Shown here in pieces: positions 54,035-64,000 of a stretch of 64,000 nucleotides of DNA. The stretch lies in contig CM036767.1 in the NCBI GenBank assembly GCA_020796225.1, positions 16,026,427 through 16,090,426 on the forward strand, given 5' to 3'. Under the pieces are notes generated by a model. The model did no database searches. It saw nothing but the letters and a program-made list of their open reading frames with translations, and had not been told where the DNA came from. The position numbers and the translations under genes were made by a program. Within the stretch, counting starts at the first letter, position 1. Each line of letters starts with the position of its first letter. The stretch is from Arion vulgaris. Lineage: Eukaryota; Mollusca; Gastropoda; Stylommatophora; Arionidae.

Positions 54035-54175
54035 CGGCCGAGCTGAACATTTTGAAAAGAGATTTAGGAATAAGCTGAAAGACAAGAGAGAGAGAGAAAC
54101 AAACACAAACTCAGAAGTTGTCACTGTAAAACACTTGCCGGTTGACTGTTTGTAAAGATGTAAAAAGCAATATAA
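54035..54175 (+). mobile_element. LINE 3'-terminal fragment
   Basis: ACTCAGAAGTTGTCACTGTAAAACACTTGCCGGTTGACTGT matches the last part of 51592-52274. Confidence 0.65.
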
Positions 54176-54179
54176 ACCA

Positions 54180-55360
54180 ATACAATATATGTGACAGCAA
54201 GGCTGTATTTTATCTTCGATATTGTTTGGAGTGTCCATTGACTGGTGATGTGAAAATGTTGCAGGGGCGAAACTGGCATCTATTAGGTAGAAAATTGTCA
54301 ACTGGAAGATTTGGATTTTGCAGATGATATTACCTTGTTAAGTAAAAACAACCGAGATATGCAAAGAAAAAACAGACAACTTGTCATCTATAGCATCAAA
54401 AGTTGGACTACAGATAAGCTATGAAAAAACAAACATAATGAAGACACCTATGGCAAGTAATGCAGATATCACCCTGGAATCTTAAATGATAAACATAACA
54501 GAGCAGTTCACCTATTTACGTAGCTTCTTCTTCTTTGCGTTTGTTCTTTACGATCAATTTTAATAAATCTTTGTGATATGTTTGATCTTTGCCAAGAACG
54601 TGTATACGTTGCACATTGGTTGGTAGGCCCCTAAACGCATAGACTTCTACACGTTTAGGACATGTGCATCCGATTTCAGCCTAACCTCCTTAGTCGCCTC
54701 TTATGACATGCATGGCAGGTAACAGTGGTTCTATTCTTTACACCCCAAATTTGGGCCCCGGTAACCACTCGGGCGATTTAGGTAGCAATTTTTTTTATTG
54801 CACGGGAAATGTTAAAAAAGAAATTATGATACGAATTGGCAAAGCTACATCAGCTTTTAAAAGTCTAAACAAAATATAGAACTGCAAGTTATATAGTATT
54901 AAAACTTAAATTTCGAATTTTCAATTCAAATGTTGTATCAATCCTTACATATCTCAGCGAGAGTTGGAAAGTGACTAAAGATATAGAAAGCAAGTTGAAT
55001 GCATTTGAAAATAGATATCTGCGAAAAATAATGAATATAAAATGGAACGAATTCAGAAGAAGTGATGAAATCAGAGAAATGTCTGGTCAACCACTAGTGA
55101 CAACTGTTATAAGAAAGAGAAGATGGAGATATGTTCAACGAATATCAAAGCGGGCATTGAAGTTGGATGCCAAGGGTTCAAGAAAGAGAGGACGACCTAG
55201 GAGACCTGGAGACCCTGAGGCCGAACTTTCCTGAGAGAGGCAAGAAATATCGGTCTCGGTTCCATTGAGGAGATTGAGGGAGTTGCCCAGGATAGAGAGG
55301 TATGGAGAAATTGCTTGCAGACCCATTGTAACGTATAGCGATACCAAACGAATTATTATT
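54180..55360 (+). mobile_element. LINE fragment with RT palm motif, split by SINE-C
   Basis: GGCTGTATTTTATCTTCGAT.. reads QGCILSSILFGVSIDW-like, then LEDLDFADDITLLSKNNRDM with the catalytic FADD, then VGLQISYEKTNIM across a frameshift. After SINE-C it continues ESWKVTKDIESKLNAFENRY, LRKIMNIKWNEFRRSDEIRE and GSRKRGRPRRPG. Several stops; 5'-truncated. Confidence 0.8.
54523..54776 (-). mobile_element. SINE-C copy inserted into the LINE
   Basis: Complete reverse copy from CTTCTTCTTCTTTGCGTTTG to CCACTCGGGCG, with near-identical TTTACGTAGC / TTTAGGTAGC at the two borders, interpretable as an aged TSD. Confidence 0.85.
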
Positions 55361-55790
55361 ATATGCGACGGGAACATTTTGCTGGAACGGGAGATAACTG
55401 AGTTAATATATAAAGGCATGTCTGACGGTTTACATCCTTGTTTCTGTAACTGCGCCCTTTAAAAAAATATGGATACGCAATCTGGAGGACCGGGAAGCCA
55501 CATTTAGTCTGATATTTCTCTTTCGGCGTATTTTCAGACTGAGATCGTAAATGATGAAATAAACGAACTGCTTTTCGCAGATGATCAGTGCATGATAGCA
55601 TGTGGCGACTAACGACCTGGGTTCTTTGTTTACTATTCTTTTTTTGGCTACCAGCAGTGTTCTTGTCTAGCTACACCACACTCGACTTGGAATTCTTACA
55701 GTCTGGTTAGTGTTGTAAATTCTCCACTATCACTTGAATTATGTACACCTCCTCTCTCTCTCTCACATGGAATTTATAACATCAGTTCGG
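55361..55790. other. No recognised feature
   Basis: Spacer with a short (CT)n near 55755. No gene seen. Confidence 0.3.
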
Positions 55791-55791
55791 C

Positions 55792-55946
55792 TGGAATCGG
55801 ATGCACATGTCCTAAACGTGTAGAAGTCTATGCGTTTAGGGGCCTACAAACCAATATGCAACGTAAACACGTTCTTAGCAAAGATCAGACATATCACAAA
55901 GAGTGATTAAAATTGGTCGTAAAGAACGAACGCAAAGAAGAAGATA
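55792..55946 (+). mobile_element. SINE-C copy, 5'-truncated, with aged TSD
   Basis: It begins inside the family at GGCTGGAATCGGATGCACAT and runs to GAACGCAAAGAAGAAG. ATAACATCAGT before and ATAATATCAGT after it look like a diverged TSD. Truncation with TSD means LINE-style priming at the 3' end. Confidence 0.75.
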
Positions 55947-55954
55947 ATATCAGT

Positions 55955-56608
55955 CTGGTCCTTCCTTTGCGTTCCCGGCCTAGCCTGATGGACCAACTTC
56001 TATCATGAATTTAACTGTTGTTTTTGGGACTCCGTTCCTCCGTACAGCTTTTCGCGAAGCTCTGTGTGTTGTGGCCAGTACTCTTTCCGTATACCTGCTA
56101 AACGTGAACAGTCTTGCAAGACGTGTTCTGCCGTCATGTCTGCCATATTGCATGGGCACAGGCTAGTTGTGCCAATTTTAAATTTATGGAACATGTGGGC
56201 TCTGAGCTTGTTGTGGCCGGTACGGAGGCGAAATATGGTAACTTGTTCACTGCGCGAGAGACCATAGTATCCGTCACTATCTGTGTACTGCGGGTGGTCT
56301 TTGCCCACTTGCTTCGATAGTGCGAACCGATGGTTGTTTTGACTTCCTCATGCTGATCTCGAGATCAGTCTGGGGTATCGCCCGCCCTCTTTGGCTAGCT
56401 TGTCGGCCGCTTCGTTCCCCTAATGTTGCAGTGTGACGGTATCCACTGGATGACAGTGCGTTTGAGTGAACTCGTTAGTTCAGCGAGGGACGTTTTGAGC
56501 TCATTCATCTCAGTTTTGCCAACGCATTTGAGTGCCGTGATGACCGATAGAGCATCGGTGAATATCACGACCTTGTTGCGTGTAGTGTTTCTTCTCTCCA
56601 AGATCATG
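55955..56608 (-). mobile_element. Jockey-like LINE 3' copy (sibling of 29016-33862)
   Basis: Nearly identical to 29016-29660. The minus strand encodes MILERRNTTRNKVVIFTDAL, VIQWIPSHCNIRG and, frameshifted, NMADMTAEHVLQDCSRLAGI, WPQHTELREKLYGG. 5'-truncated at 56608 inside RNase H. Confidence 0.85.
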
Positions 56609-56900
56609 CCCGCTTTTTATAGCAGCCATTCCTGCAAGTCTATCGGCGCGTTTATTTCCCCTTACATCTGCATGCCCTGGCACAAAAATAAAACTAATTT
56701 GTGTCAGCCTAGACCTCCTCGGTGACTATCCGGTGTCTCCGATCCCAGTCTGTTTCAATCTTCCTGAGCATATTCATTGAGTCACTGAGAAAACATGCAT
56801 AGATAAAAGTCTGTGATTCCAGCCAGACCATCGCTTTAGTTACTGCATTGATTTCCATAGTGAGACTGCTCGTAGTCATGGCAAAACCACAACTGTCTTC
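56609..56900 (-). mobile_element. LINE RNase H fragment of a second family
   Basis: The minus strand across frameshifts gives LTMEINAVTKAMVWLESQ, FLSDSMNMLRKIE and RGNKRADRLAGMAAIKSG. The last two resemble the D and N-x-x-A-D motifs of RNase H. Related to 62446-62760. Confidence 0.6.
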
Positions 56901-57307
56901 TTCCTAACATCCGATTTTCTTCTTCCAGCATCCAACTTCTTTCACAATATGACTTGAGCAGTGAAAGCTTACGAGCTCCGCATCACTTCCGAATCACTGA
57001 ACTATCTGTATACATGATTACATCAGTTTCTGAGAAATTAACGCCTGAACTTCTGCCTCAACGACCCTTGGGCTGTCTTGTCTGCATTCTTTATTCAAGT
57101 CTGATACATGCCGAAACATAGATTTCATTTATTTAAAAGGGGGGAAGCAGCTAGCTATGGTGACACCCTGTGCACACAAACGTCGGTCCTATTCTGTTAA
57201 ATCTAGTTATTGTGTTCGTAGTCAGAAAAACATTAACAAGTGCCCGCGTTGTTCGTATCTAGGTTACGAGATGTATACGCTCGTGACTACCGCGCGCTAA
57301 ATAAGTC

Positions 57308-58910
57308 GCGAAAACACGCAAAAACAAAGTACTATCGTTTTACAAAATCCAGAAACAGTGACGATATACAGCAACGTTTCGACCCAAAGGCCTTTATCAA
57401 GCAAACGATACAACAAGCATGACGAATTTCGAGGAACACTACAAATGGACTACATATGGAAACATTCAAACCTATCTAATGAAAACATGGGAATAAAAAC
57501 GAATAACGAAATGAGTTAAACAAAAACCAGAAGTGGAAAAGAAGAGAAACAATAAACAATTAAGTGAATATATAACTTATATATATGAAGCAAATACACA
57601 TATAGATTACAAGGCATGAGATGAGAAAGTACTAAGAAGCATAGAAATGTAATGCGTTGAGTCCAAGAGGTCGCAGGGTGCCATACAACTAAATAAAACG
57701 GTTCTCCATGGCAAATCGACTGCGATCATCAGAGGAACATGATCGGATGGCTGTGACCTGGACATCACAAGCTCCTGAATGGCCAGTATCATTGAAATGA
57801 GTGGCTACAGGGTAACAGACCATTGGCGTATATCGCGCAAGTGTTGGGCGAATCGGTCACTGAGCCTCTTGCCGGTTTCCCAATATAGGCCTTATTGCAC
57901 CGTTTGCAGGCGATGGTATAGATGATATTGCGGGACTCACACGTGAAACTGTCTTGAATAACATACGTGGCTTTTGGAAAAGAAACAGTGCGAGTCTGTA
58001 TTACATATGCACACGTATAGCAGCGTCGGTGGCCACACTGGATGGTACCAAAGTGACTCTGGATATTAGGCTTGAGGCGAATGTGTACCAACATATCCTT
58101 AAGACTTCTGTCCCGTCTGTACACCATCAAAGGATAGTGTTGGAAGACTGAACGTGTCTCACGATCAGACTGAAGAATAGGGAGATGATGGAATAAGACG
58201 TTTTTCACCAGGGAACTATGAGAGTGGAAAGTTAAGATAAGTTTAACCCTGTCAGAATTGGAAGTTCTATGTTTGTTGGAAAGGGTCTCCTGGCGAGCAA
58301 TGAGCTGAACCCGATGCATGGCAGATGTAAGCACATTCTCCTGGTATAGGTGCTTGCGAAAGAAATCAAGCATCTCGGGAGCTCTATCGAGAAAATCATC
58401 GTCCTCGCTACAGAGGCGACAAAGGCGTAAGAGTTTAGAGAAAGGTAAAGAGTCACGACAAGCCTGGGGATGGGAAGAGGTATACAGAAGAAAACTATGT
58501 GCATCAGTAGGCTTATAGTATACTGATGTAGTGATGGTGGCTAGGCTGATGGTGATGTCAAGAAAGTTGACACAAGAGGTAGAGATGTGAGAAGTAAACC
58601 GAATAGCCGGATTGAAGACATTAATGAAATTAATGAAGCGTGACAGATCGGCTTCAGGCATATCGGTAATTCCAATACAATCATCAATGTATCTATGATA
58701 CACAGACGGTTTGAATGTTTCCATATGTAATCGTCCATTTGTAGTGTTCCTCGAAATTCGTCATTCTTGTTGTATCGTTTGCTTGATAAAGGCCTTTGGG
58801 TCGAAACATTACTGTATATCGTCACTGTTTCTTGATTTTGTAAAACTATAGTACTTTGTTTTTACTTGTTTTCGCTATTTTACCAAGTTTTACTGCAGTC
58901 TTCCCTTTTT
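57308..58910 (-). mobile_element. Penelope-like element with inverted arms and 13-bp TSD
   Basis: CGCTAAATAAGTC at 57295-57307 and 58911-58923 is the TSD. The left arm (57308-57475) and right arm (58713-58875) are inverted copies, and the right one has an extra TATTTTACCAAGTTTTACTG.. extension of about 36 bp. The interior encodes the RT/endonuclease fragment. Inverted terminal repeats plus a short tail are known for Penelope-like elements. The protein is 5'-truncated. Confidence 0.85.
57789..58724 (-). pseudogene. Penelope-like RT C-terminus with GIY-YIG endonuclease motif (311 codons)
   Basis: Near the start, YHRYIDDCIGITD is the RT active-site YxDD. CVNFLDITISL and SVYYKPTDAHSFLLYTSSHP follow, as in Penelope-type RT. 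Residues about 262-285, CESRNIIYTIACKRCNKAYI then GK, form the Cys-rich GIY-YIG start. The frame ends soon after, so the nuclease is incomplete, and the N-terminal RT half is missing. If whole it would copy element RNA onto nicked DNA; this copy cannot. Confidence 0.85.
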
Positions 58911-58923
58911 CGCTAAATAAGTC

Positions 58924-60603
58924 CGGATATATTATTTGTAGAATGTTGGGAAACATTTTACGACAATCAATATACATATTTTTGGCTGCCAAAAAAAATA
59001 CTGCATCCGATACTGTCCTGAAAGTCAAACTTGTTGATAAAAAGCATATTTCCAACGGTAGGAAACTAAACTTGCATAGGTTCCAAAAAATATAAATAGA
59101 ACAGTTACCTTTCGGGTTGCATCTTTTTATTTATATTATGTAGCTGCAAATGTATTACAATAACTTAATAAGCAACGTTATTTATGGAAATATTATTAAT
59201 TCTAACCACTCGGACTCGTCTTACTAAGTTACTTAAGTTAGTCTGACACCGAGTCTATTCACTCTACTCTCTACAGACTAGTCTCTACTACTTACTTCTA
59301 AATCACTCTTCTTTCTTTTAAAGTTTAACTTATTTCTTATCTCTTAGGTAGCTTAGGAAGTTAGTCTTCGACTTATTACTTTTATTTAGAAAAAGTAACA
59401 ATACAAAATCACATTCAAATTGAGATTTGGATGTAGACTGACCGGTTTCAGGGTTAGATCATACTACTAATCTATAGTACTACTGACACTGTACTACACT
59501 CTACGTGACATCTGCAGCCTGAAAATGTTTTATTTATTTCTTTTCTTTATTTCCAAATCATTTTTTTTTATCTGTTTGGTCATTTTGTGTATCTACCGGC
59601 TAGTGAAAAAATGAAAGGGACATGGGACAATACTGAATACCGGCACGTTTTCTTGTGATGGAAGTTATGATGCTTACACGAGTTTCCAATCCAAGCAGAA
59701 GACCTGCTGTGGTGATTGACATGAAAAATGCCTATATCAAAGGGAACTTTTCAATCATGTTTCTTTGCTAAAATGTGTGACCATTCCTTTGCTAGTGAAC
59801 TAAATAACTCAAACTGCTTAATTGATGGAGAAGACTAAGTAAGTGTCCGGTACATAGATTCAATCTTATGACCTGGTATTTTTTACTGAGGTCTTTGAGG
59901 GAGTCGTTTTCATAATCATATTCATTGGTCTATTGCCGATTTGTTTTTTTAAGGGTTTTTACCTTTTATAAAGACAGTGGGGGGTAGGTTTGTTCTTTGG
60001 CACCGTCTTTCTTGTCCAAAACAATGGGCTCTGCCTCATAAGATGAAAACAGATTCTTTACTTTACTATATTTATATAAAACTTGGAATCTCGTAAAAGA
60101 GTTAATTCTTATTTTTCATGTTTCTTCTAACCCACCAGTTCGATGTTGATTGATGAAAGAAGAAGTTGGCCTACACGCTATCATATAACCAAAATAAAGT
60201 TCATCCTTAGGTTAAAATGGAGTGCCTCTTCTTAACTCCTTGTGGACCAAATGCCACACTGTGGTTTTGGGTTGGACGCTTTTTTACCAGGAGCCACACT
60301 AAAGGGCGTTTTTATTCTAAAACGAATGGCTTGTAAAAACATGACTTTTGCCTTGGTCCACTAAAAGTTAAAGAGGCTTTAATCCTCTATATAACAAACA
60401 AACTATATTTTTTTAGAATCTTTCATGTAGATAGGTCTACGATTTGTAAAAATAGTGCACACAGTTCAATCAACATCATTTTTTTTTTTCTCTAAAATAG
60501 CTCTTAGTATTGTAAAATCAGTATAAATCGATAACATGTAGCCTGTAATTTGTATTGTCTAATCTAAACCTGTACATTGATTTGTTTATTTTGATTCCTA
60601 TAG
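58924..60603. other. Repeat-poor region upstream of CHCHD1
   Basis: No SINE or LINE recognised. It may hold the CHCHD1 promoter and a 5' exon; TTTATTTTGATTCCTATAG at about 60585-60603 resembles a polypyrimidine tract plus acceptor. No TATA box or other element can be named with confidence. Confidence 0.4.
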
Positions 60604-60613
60604 TTGGGACAAG

Positions 60614-63600
60614 ATGAAGCTGACGGATGTTGTTTCTGCAACACGCCCTGTAAAAAAGTTTACCAACTACCAAAATTTAGGCTACAAATATAAGGTGGTA
60701 CGCATACCAGCACTGAAAGATGAAGTCAAGTCTAGACGCCCTAGTCCTGAAGGTAGAGACAAATGGCTTGGTTTGATATCAATCATATTTAGAGGTTGCC
60801 ATTATTATGTCTGACGCTGAGTTGATGCTTTTGAATGTTCAAAATTACAGGTTGCAGTATTAGTGGATGTCCACTGTTGAGACTTAAAACCTCCAGGGGC
60901 TATGTGGATTTACAGTCCTGGATGTGTGTGTGTCCCCACGGCAATGAGAGAAAAGACAGGCTTGCATAAGCAACATGGACTCCATGACTATGTCTGAATT
61001 CATAACGGTGAACGGGAAAAAAATTGCTTTCTTTTAAAATATTAAAGTTAACACCTGCAGGTATGTTAATAAGGAGAAAGAGTTAATTTTTCTCACCTGT
61101 AAGCATCTCCATACTAAACATATTAACTCACATGCGATCTACATTAAACCCACTGGGTCAGCAGAAGAGAGGAAAGCCTAGAAATACTCGGAGAAGTGAT
61201 TGAAAGGGTTTTTAAGTCAAAGGATTGACTTCATTGCACCGGGTTTTACCCCATATGGCTCGGTACCTCTCCACAGAAATGACACGCTACCTGCCGAGAG
61301 TATTGCACGAACTCCGTAGGTCCTGCAACAATCCTAAGGATTTCTGGAAAAATGCACTTGTGAACAAAATGATGCTGATTGGATTTGAACTCACTACCTT
61401 CAGATTGCAAGGCAAGGGTTTAATCACAGAGACTTAAAGGCAGTGATTAAACGATATCAGGAATAGCTGGATGGAGCTGCAAGAGATAGTTAAAGATAGG
61501 AAGACTTGACGTGAGTTGGTTGAGATCCTGTGCACAAGAGAGTCATTAAGTGTCATGTGGAACTGATGTTTTCTCTCATGCGCTAGAGATGTTACAGTTG
61601 ATATTGTGAGCCCATACTGAGTTAGTAAGAGTATCTCTGCAGTAATAACTATCCACCTACTTTTAGGTATTCCTTTTTGCTCTTACATCGGATCATGTGT
61701 TAGTGTATGCATGTAGAGGTAACTGATAAGTATCCATTCTTATGAGATGCCCAAACCATTAGACTTTCTGTATTTCCGTGTCTTTGATTTTAGACGTTGT
61801 TCCACCTGTTTGTTGTCAGGGCTCTAAGGGAGCAAAGAATAGTAACATTGCGATCTACAAGGCATGTTGTAATAGTCGACTGATGTAGGGGCCTAGGGAA
61901 GCTACCCTAGTAAATAAAAGCATTGCAGAAATCGGATGTGCTGGCCTTCTTGTAGCCTCATAACTGGTACAACATACAATCGCTCTTAGGCTTGGATCAC
62001 ATAAAATCACAAAGGGTGGTTAACAAGTGGTTTATATGGAGCATTTGAAGAAGAAGAAATGGTTCTTACAGTTTTTTATGTCAAAATATATTTCATCTCC
62101 ATCTACAAACATCCATTAAAACAACTCTACATACCTAAGGAGCATTTTTTCAGCAAATGGAAGAATAACTAATGAAATCCAAAATAGATGCAATAATAAT
62201 ATATTGGTGTGCACACAGTGCATTATTGAAGTACAGGAGGTTGTGATTCTTTACTTGGGGATCAAAATTACAAGTACCTCTGAATTCGGAGTAAGGCTTG
62301 CCTGAATTGTGACGAACACTGGTGATAATGAAAACTATCCTGCACGTAAAAATCAGTTAGAGGAGCCTTACTAGGCGACTAAATTCATAGCGGATGAGCG
62401 GCCGAATAAATCGCACAGCACCTTAAATTCTTTATCCGTTTCAGTATGTTTTTGTGCCAATTTCGCCTTTTATCTTCATCAGCCTTAGTAGAAGTACTGG
62501 CGGTAACTAAGGCACTACTCTGGCTGGGCTCACAAAACTACACTCATGTGTGCATTCTGAGTGATTCATTGAGTATGATCCGAAAGATGGAGGCTGGTTT
62601 CGTGCGCAGATATGGACTGAATCACTACAATCGTCAACAATTATCAGAATTACGCTCATCTTCGTTCCAGTGCACATGTGTATCAATGGCAATGAGAGAG
62701 AAGACAGGCTGGCTGGCTCTGCCACCATATCATGGGTCAGCCAATGGATAGAACTGACATTCTGAATGACCACAAATCATCTGTGTGTTGCTGGGGCTCA
62801 TAGGGGGAGCAGCAAATAGTAACACTGAGACCTACAAGACATGTCGTAAGAGGCGATTGAGGTAGAGGACTAGGGAAGCTACCCTAGTAAATAAAAGCAT
62901 CGCATAAATCGGATGTGCTGGCCTATTGTAGGCGCATAACTGGCACAATGTACAATCGCTCTTAGGCTCAGATCACATACAAATCACAGCGATTGATTTA
63001 ACAAGGGGTCAATATGGAGCGTTCAAAAAAGAATTACAGCAAAGAAGATTTTGATTTAAACCAACCCACATCAACTACTAGATTGCAAGAGCTTGGATTG
63101 AAGATTGGAGTGGCCAGAAAAGAACAGCACAACAGGTACATGAGTAGGATCAATCAACATCGAACTGGTATGGCTAGTAGCTGGACGCTGTTGTATTGTA
63201 GATGTTGCAGAGGAGATTGGACCACCTTTAGACATGTCTGGAGTGCAATGAAGATATTTTAAACTGAAACATATTTCCTGCTGTGAAACAAATCTCAATA
63301 TCTTTCTATTCATTACTTCTTCTTCAACTCCCAACGGAGCACAGGTCTTCAACAAACTTCTTCCAGCTCTTCCTCTCTCTCTTGCCATCCCTTCCAATTC
63401 TTTCCATGTTTTACCTATCCTTTTAATATCAGCCTCCAGCTCTCTTCTCTAGGTCTATCTAGGCCTTCCCCTACTACTTTCCCTGCGGGTTCCAAAACAG
63501 TGCCTGTCTTGCAATGCTTCCGGTCAGTCTTCTCAATGTATTCATTACTTGCTATTGATAAAGTTGATTTGATGTCTAAAATATTATATAAGAAAGTTGA

Positions 63601-63764
63601 AATCTTAGAACCAGTATTTTTATCTCTTCTCTTGTAAATTCACAGGTGCACATTGTGTCAATGAGATGACAACTATGATGAACTGCTGGAAAAGAACAGA
63701 TTTCAACTCTGCTGCTTGTGGTTTAGAAGTGGAGAACTTTAATAAGTGTGTTGCTTTAGCACAG
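60614..63764 (+). CDS. CHCHD1: CHCHD1 / mitochondrial ribosomal protein mS37, partial (two exons, 3' end outside window)
   Basis: Seen: exon 1 (60614-60752) starts MKLTDVVSATRPVKKF and ends in phase 1 before GTAGAG. Exon 2 (63646-63764) follows a ..TTCACAG acceptor and ends in phase 0 before GTAAAA. Splicing makes a Gly codon across the junction (PEG|AHCVNEMTTMMNCWK). Exon 2 encodes Cys-X9-Cys, ten residues, then Cys-X9-Cys (AAC..KC), a twin CX9C CHCH domain. Known: CHCHD1 (MRPS37, mS37) has this layout, with about 45 basic residues before the first Cys, close to the 49 here. It is imported by the Mia40 disulfide relay and sits in the small mitoribosomal subunit. Inference: orthology from spacing and the C-x-N/T-E-M..MM-x-C-W-K signature. 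The frame is open upstream of the ATG, and a TTCCTATAG acceptor-like site lies at 60594-60603, so a 5' exon is possible. The C-terminal exon was not found in the window. Confidence 0.85.
60880..61005 (+). mobile_element. LINE RNase H shred
   Basis: GTGTCCCCACGGCAATGAGAGAAAAGACAGGCTTGC reads HGNERKDRLA, the final RNase H motif of the family at 62446-62760. Very short. Confidence 0.4.
61215..61440 (-). mobile_element. SINE-E copy
   Basis: GGATTGACTTCATTGCACCGGGTTTTACCCCATATGGC at the 3' end and TTGGATTTGAACTCAC as the reversed B box. In the CHCHD1 intron, antisense to the gene. Confidence 0.8.
61810..62050 (+). mobile_element. SINE-B copy
   Basis: GGGCTCTAAGGGAGCAAAGA, AAGGCATGTTGTAATAGTCG, CTAGTAAATAAAAGCATTGC and a GAAGAAGAAG tail. 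In the CHCHD1 intron. Confidence 0.8.
62255..62375 (+). mobile_element. SINE-F body fragment
   Basis: TTACAAGTACCTCTGAATTCGGAGTAAGG.. GCCTTACTAGGCGAC matches 49220-49380. Confidence 0.55.
62446..62775 (+). mobile_element. LINE RNase H fragment
   Basis: Reads VEVLAVTKALLWLGSQNYTH, VCILSDSLSMIRKMEAGF, then after a frameshift INGNEREDRLAGSATISW: the E, D and N-E-x-x-D RNase H positions. It corresponds to 56609-56900 on the other strand. Confidence 0.7.
62778..63035 (+). mobile_element. SINE-B copy
   Basis: TCTGTGTGTTGCTGGGGCTC, GACATGTCGTAAGAGGCGAT, GGCGCATAACTGGCACAATG and TATGGAGCGTTCAAAAAAG. In the CHCHD1 intron. Confidence 0.8.
63305..63560 (-). mobile_element. LINE 3'-end fragment
   Basis: The minus strand, with frameshifts, reads NTLRRLTGSIARQALFWNPQ, GK and KTWKELEGMARERGRAGRSL. 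A post-RT tail lying 85 bp upstream of CHCHD1 exon 2. Confidence 0.6.
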
Positions 63765-64000
63765 GTAAAATTGGTTTAACTAATTTCATATATTTTCTAC
63801 TTCTATTTCTTTGTATGTGTTCGCTCAACAACAACAATGACTTGTTTACCTATCTGCTTGTGATTTGTGCGAGATAGTGTAATTGGTAACTGAACCTTCT
63901 TCTTCAGCGATCTCTGGTTGTGTGCTTAGTTTACAGTGGACTACAAACTGGGCAGTCAGCTTCAGGTCTGTCACGTTTCACCAAAGCTTAGAATTTAGGT

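Larger units (their letters stand above)
60753..63645 (+). other. CHCHD1 intron 1, repeat-filled
   Basis: This 2.9 kb intron has GTAGAG..CACAG borders and carries at least six repeat fragments: a LINE RNase H shred, a SINE-E, two SINE-B, a repeat-F tail, a LINE RNase H fragment and a LINE 3' end. None preserves a complete reading frame. The exon borders and phase agree with the protein family; the intron position itself was not checked against other species. Confidence 0.75.

Noticed and set aside
63908..63991. CHCHD1 exon 3 after TTCTTCTTCAG
   Set aside because: The acceptor is good and the frame is open for 27 codons, but the encoded residues do not resemble the family's C-terminal helix. 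The real exon is probably downstream of the window.

Overview
This window looks like about 64 kb of a repeat-saturated animal genome. A mollusc, perhaps a gastropod, is my best guess, because it combines several abundant tRNA-headed SINE families, Jockey-type LINEs with RNase H, Penelope-like elements and hAT/Tc1-like MITEs. That assignment rests on texture and recalled element families, not on a database search. There are no operons, CRISPR arrays or prokaryotic features. Most long open frames are stop-free satellites or fragments of dead retroelements.

Only one conserved host gene is supported. It is at the right-hand end on the + strand: two exons (60614-60752 and 63646-63764) of a twin-CX9C protein matching CHCHD1/MRPS37, a mitochondrial small-subunit ribosomal protein. 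They are joined by a 2.9 kb intron full of repeats, and the gene runs off the window.

Layout. 1-35.7 kb is a mosaic of SINEs (called families A-G here), 5'-truncated LINE 3' ends, two 13-bp-TSD or palindromic Penelope-like remnants (6.5-8.1 kb), MITEs, and two large minisatellites (13.6-14.6 kb and 21.7-22.2 kb), each of which has grown inside a SINE copy. 29.0-33.9 kb holds an apparently full-length but frame-broken Jockey-like LINE bounded by a 40-bp target-site duplication. 35.75-46.5 kb looks like one LTR retrotransposon with direct terminal repeats of roughly 1.3 kb. From about 36.0 to 47.0 kb, however, the text has an abnormal run-smoothed composition that is probably a sequencing or polishing artefact, so nothing there should be read as genes. 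47-57 kb is again SINE/LINE mosaic with two near-identical TA-flanked MITEs. 57.3-58.9 kb is a Penelope-like element with a YIDD reverse transcriptase and GIY-YIG motif, inverted arms and a 13-bp TSD. 58.9-60.6 kb is a repeat-poor stretch upstream of CHCHD1.

The main interest is structural: SINE-born minisatellites, SINE-in-SINE nesting with readable TSDs, a SINE-LINE chimeric insertion, hammerhead-like motifs in the Penelope terminal repeats, and the corrupted 11 kb block. I found no new defence or metabolic system.
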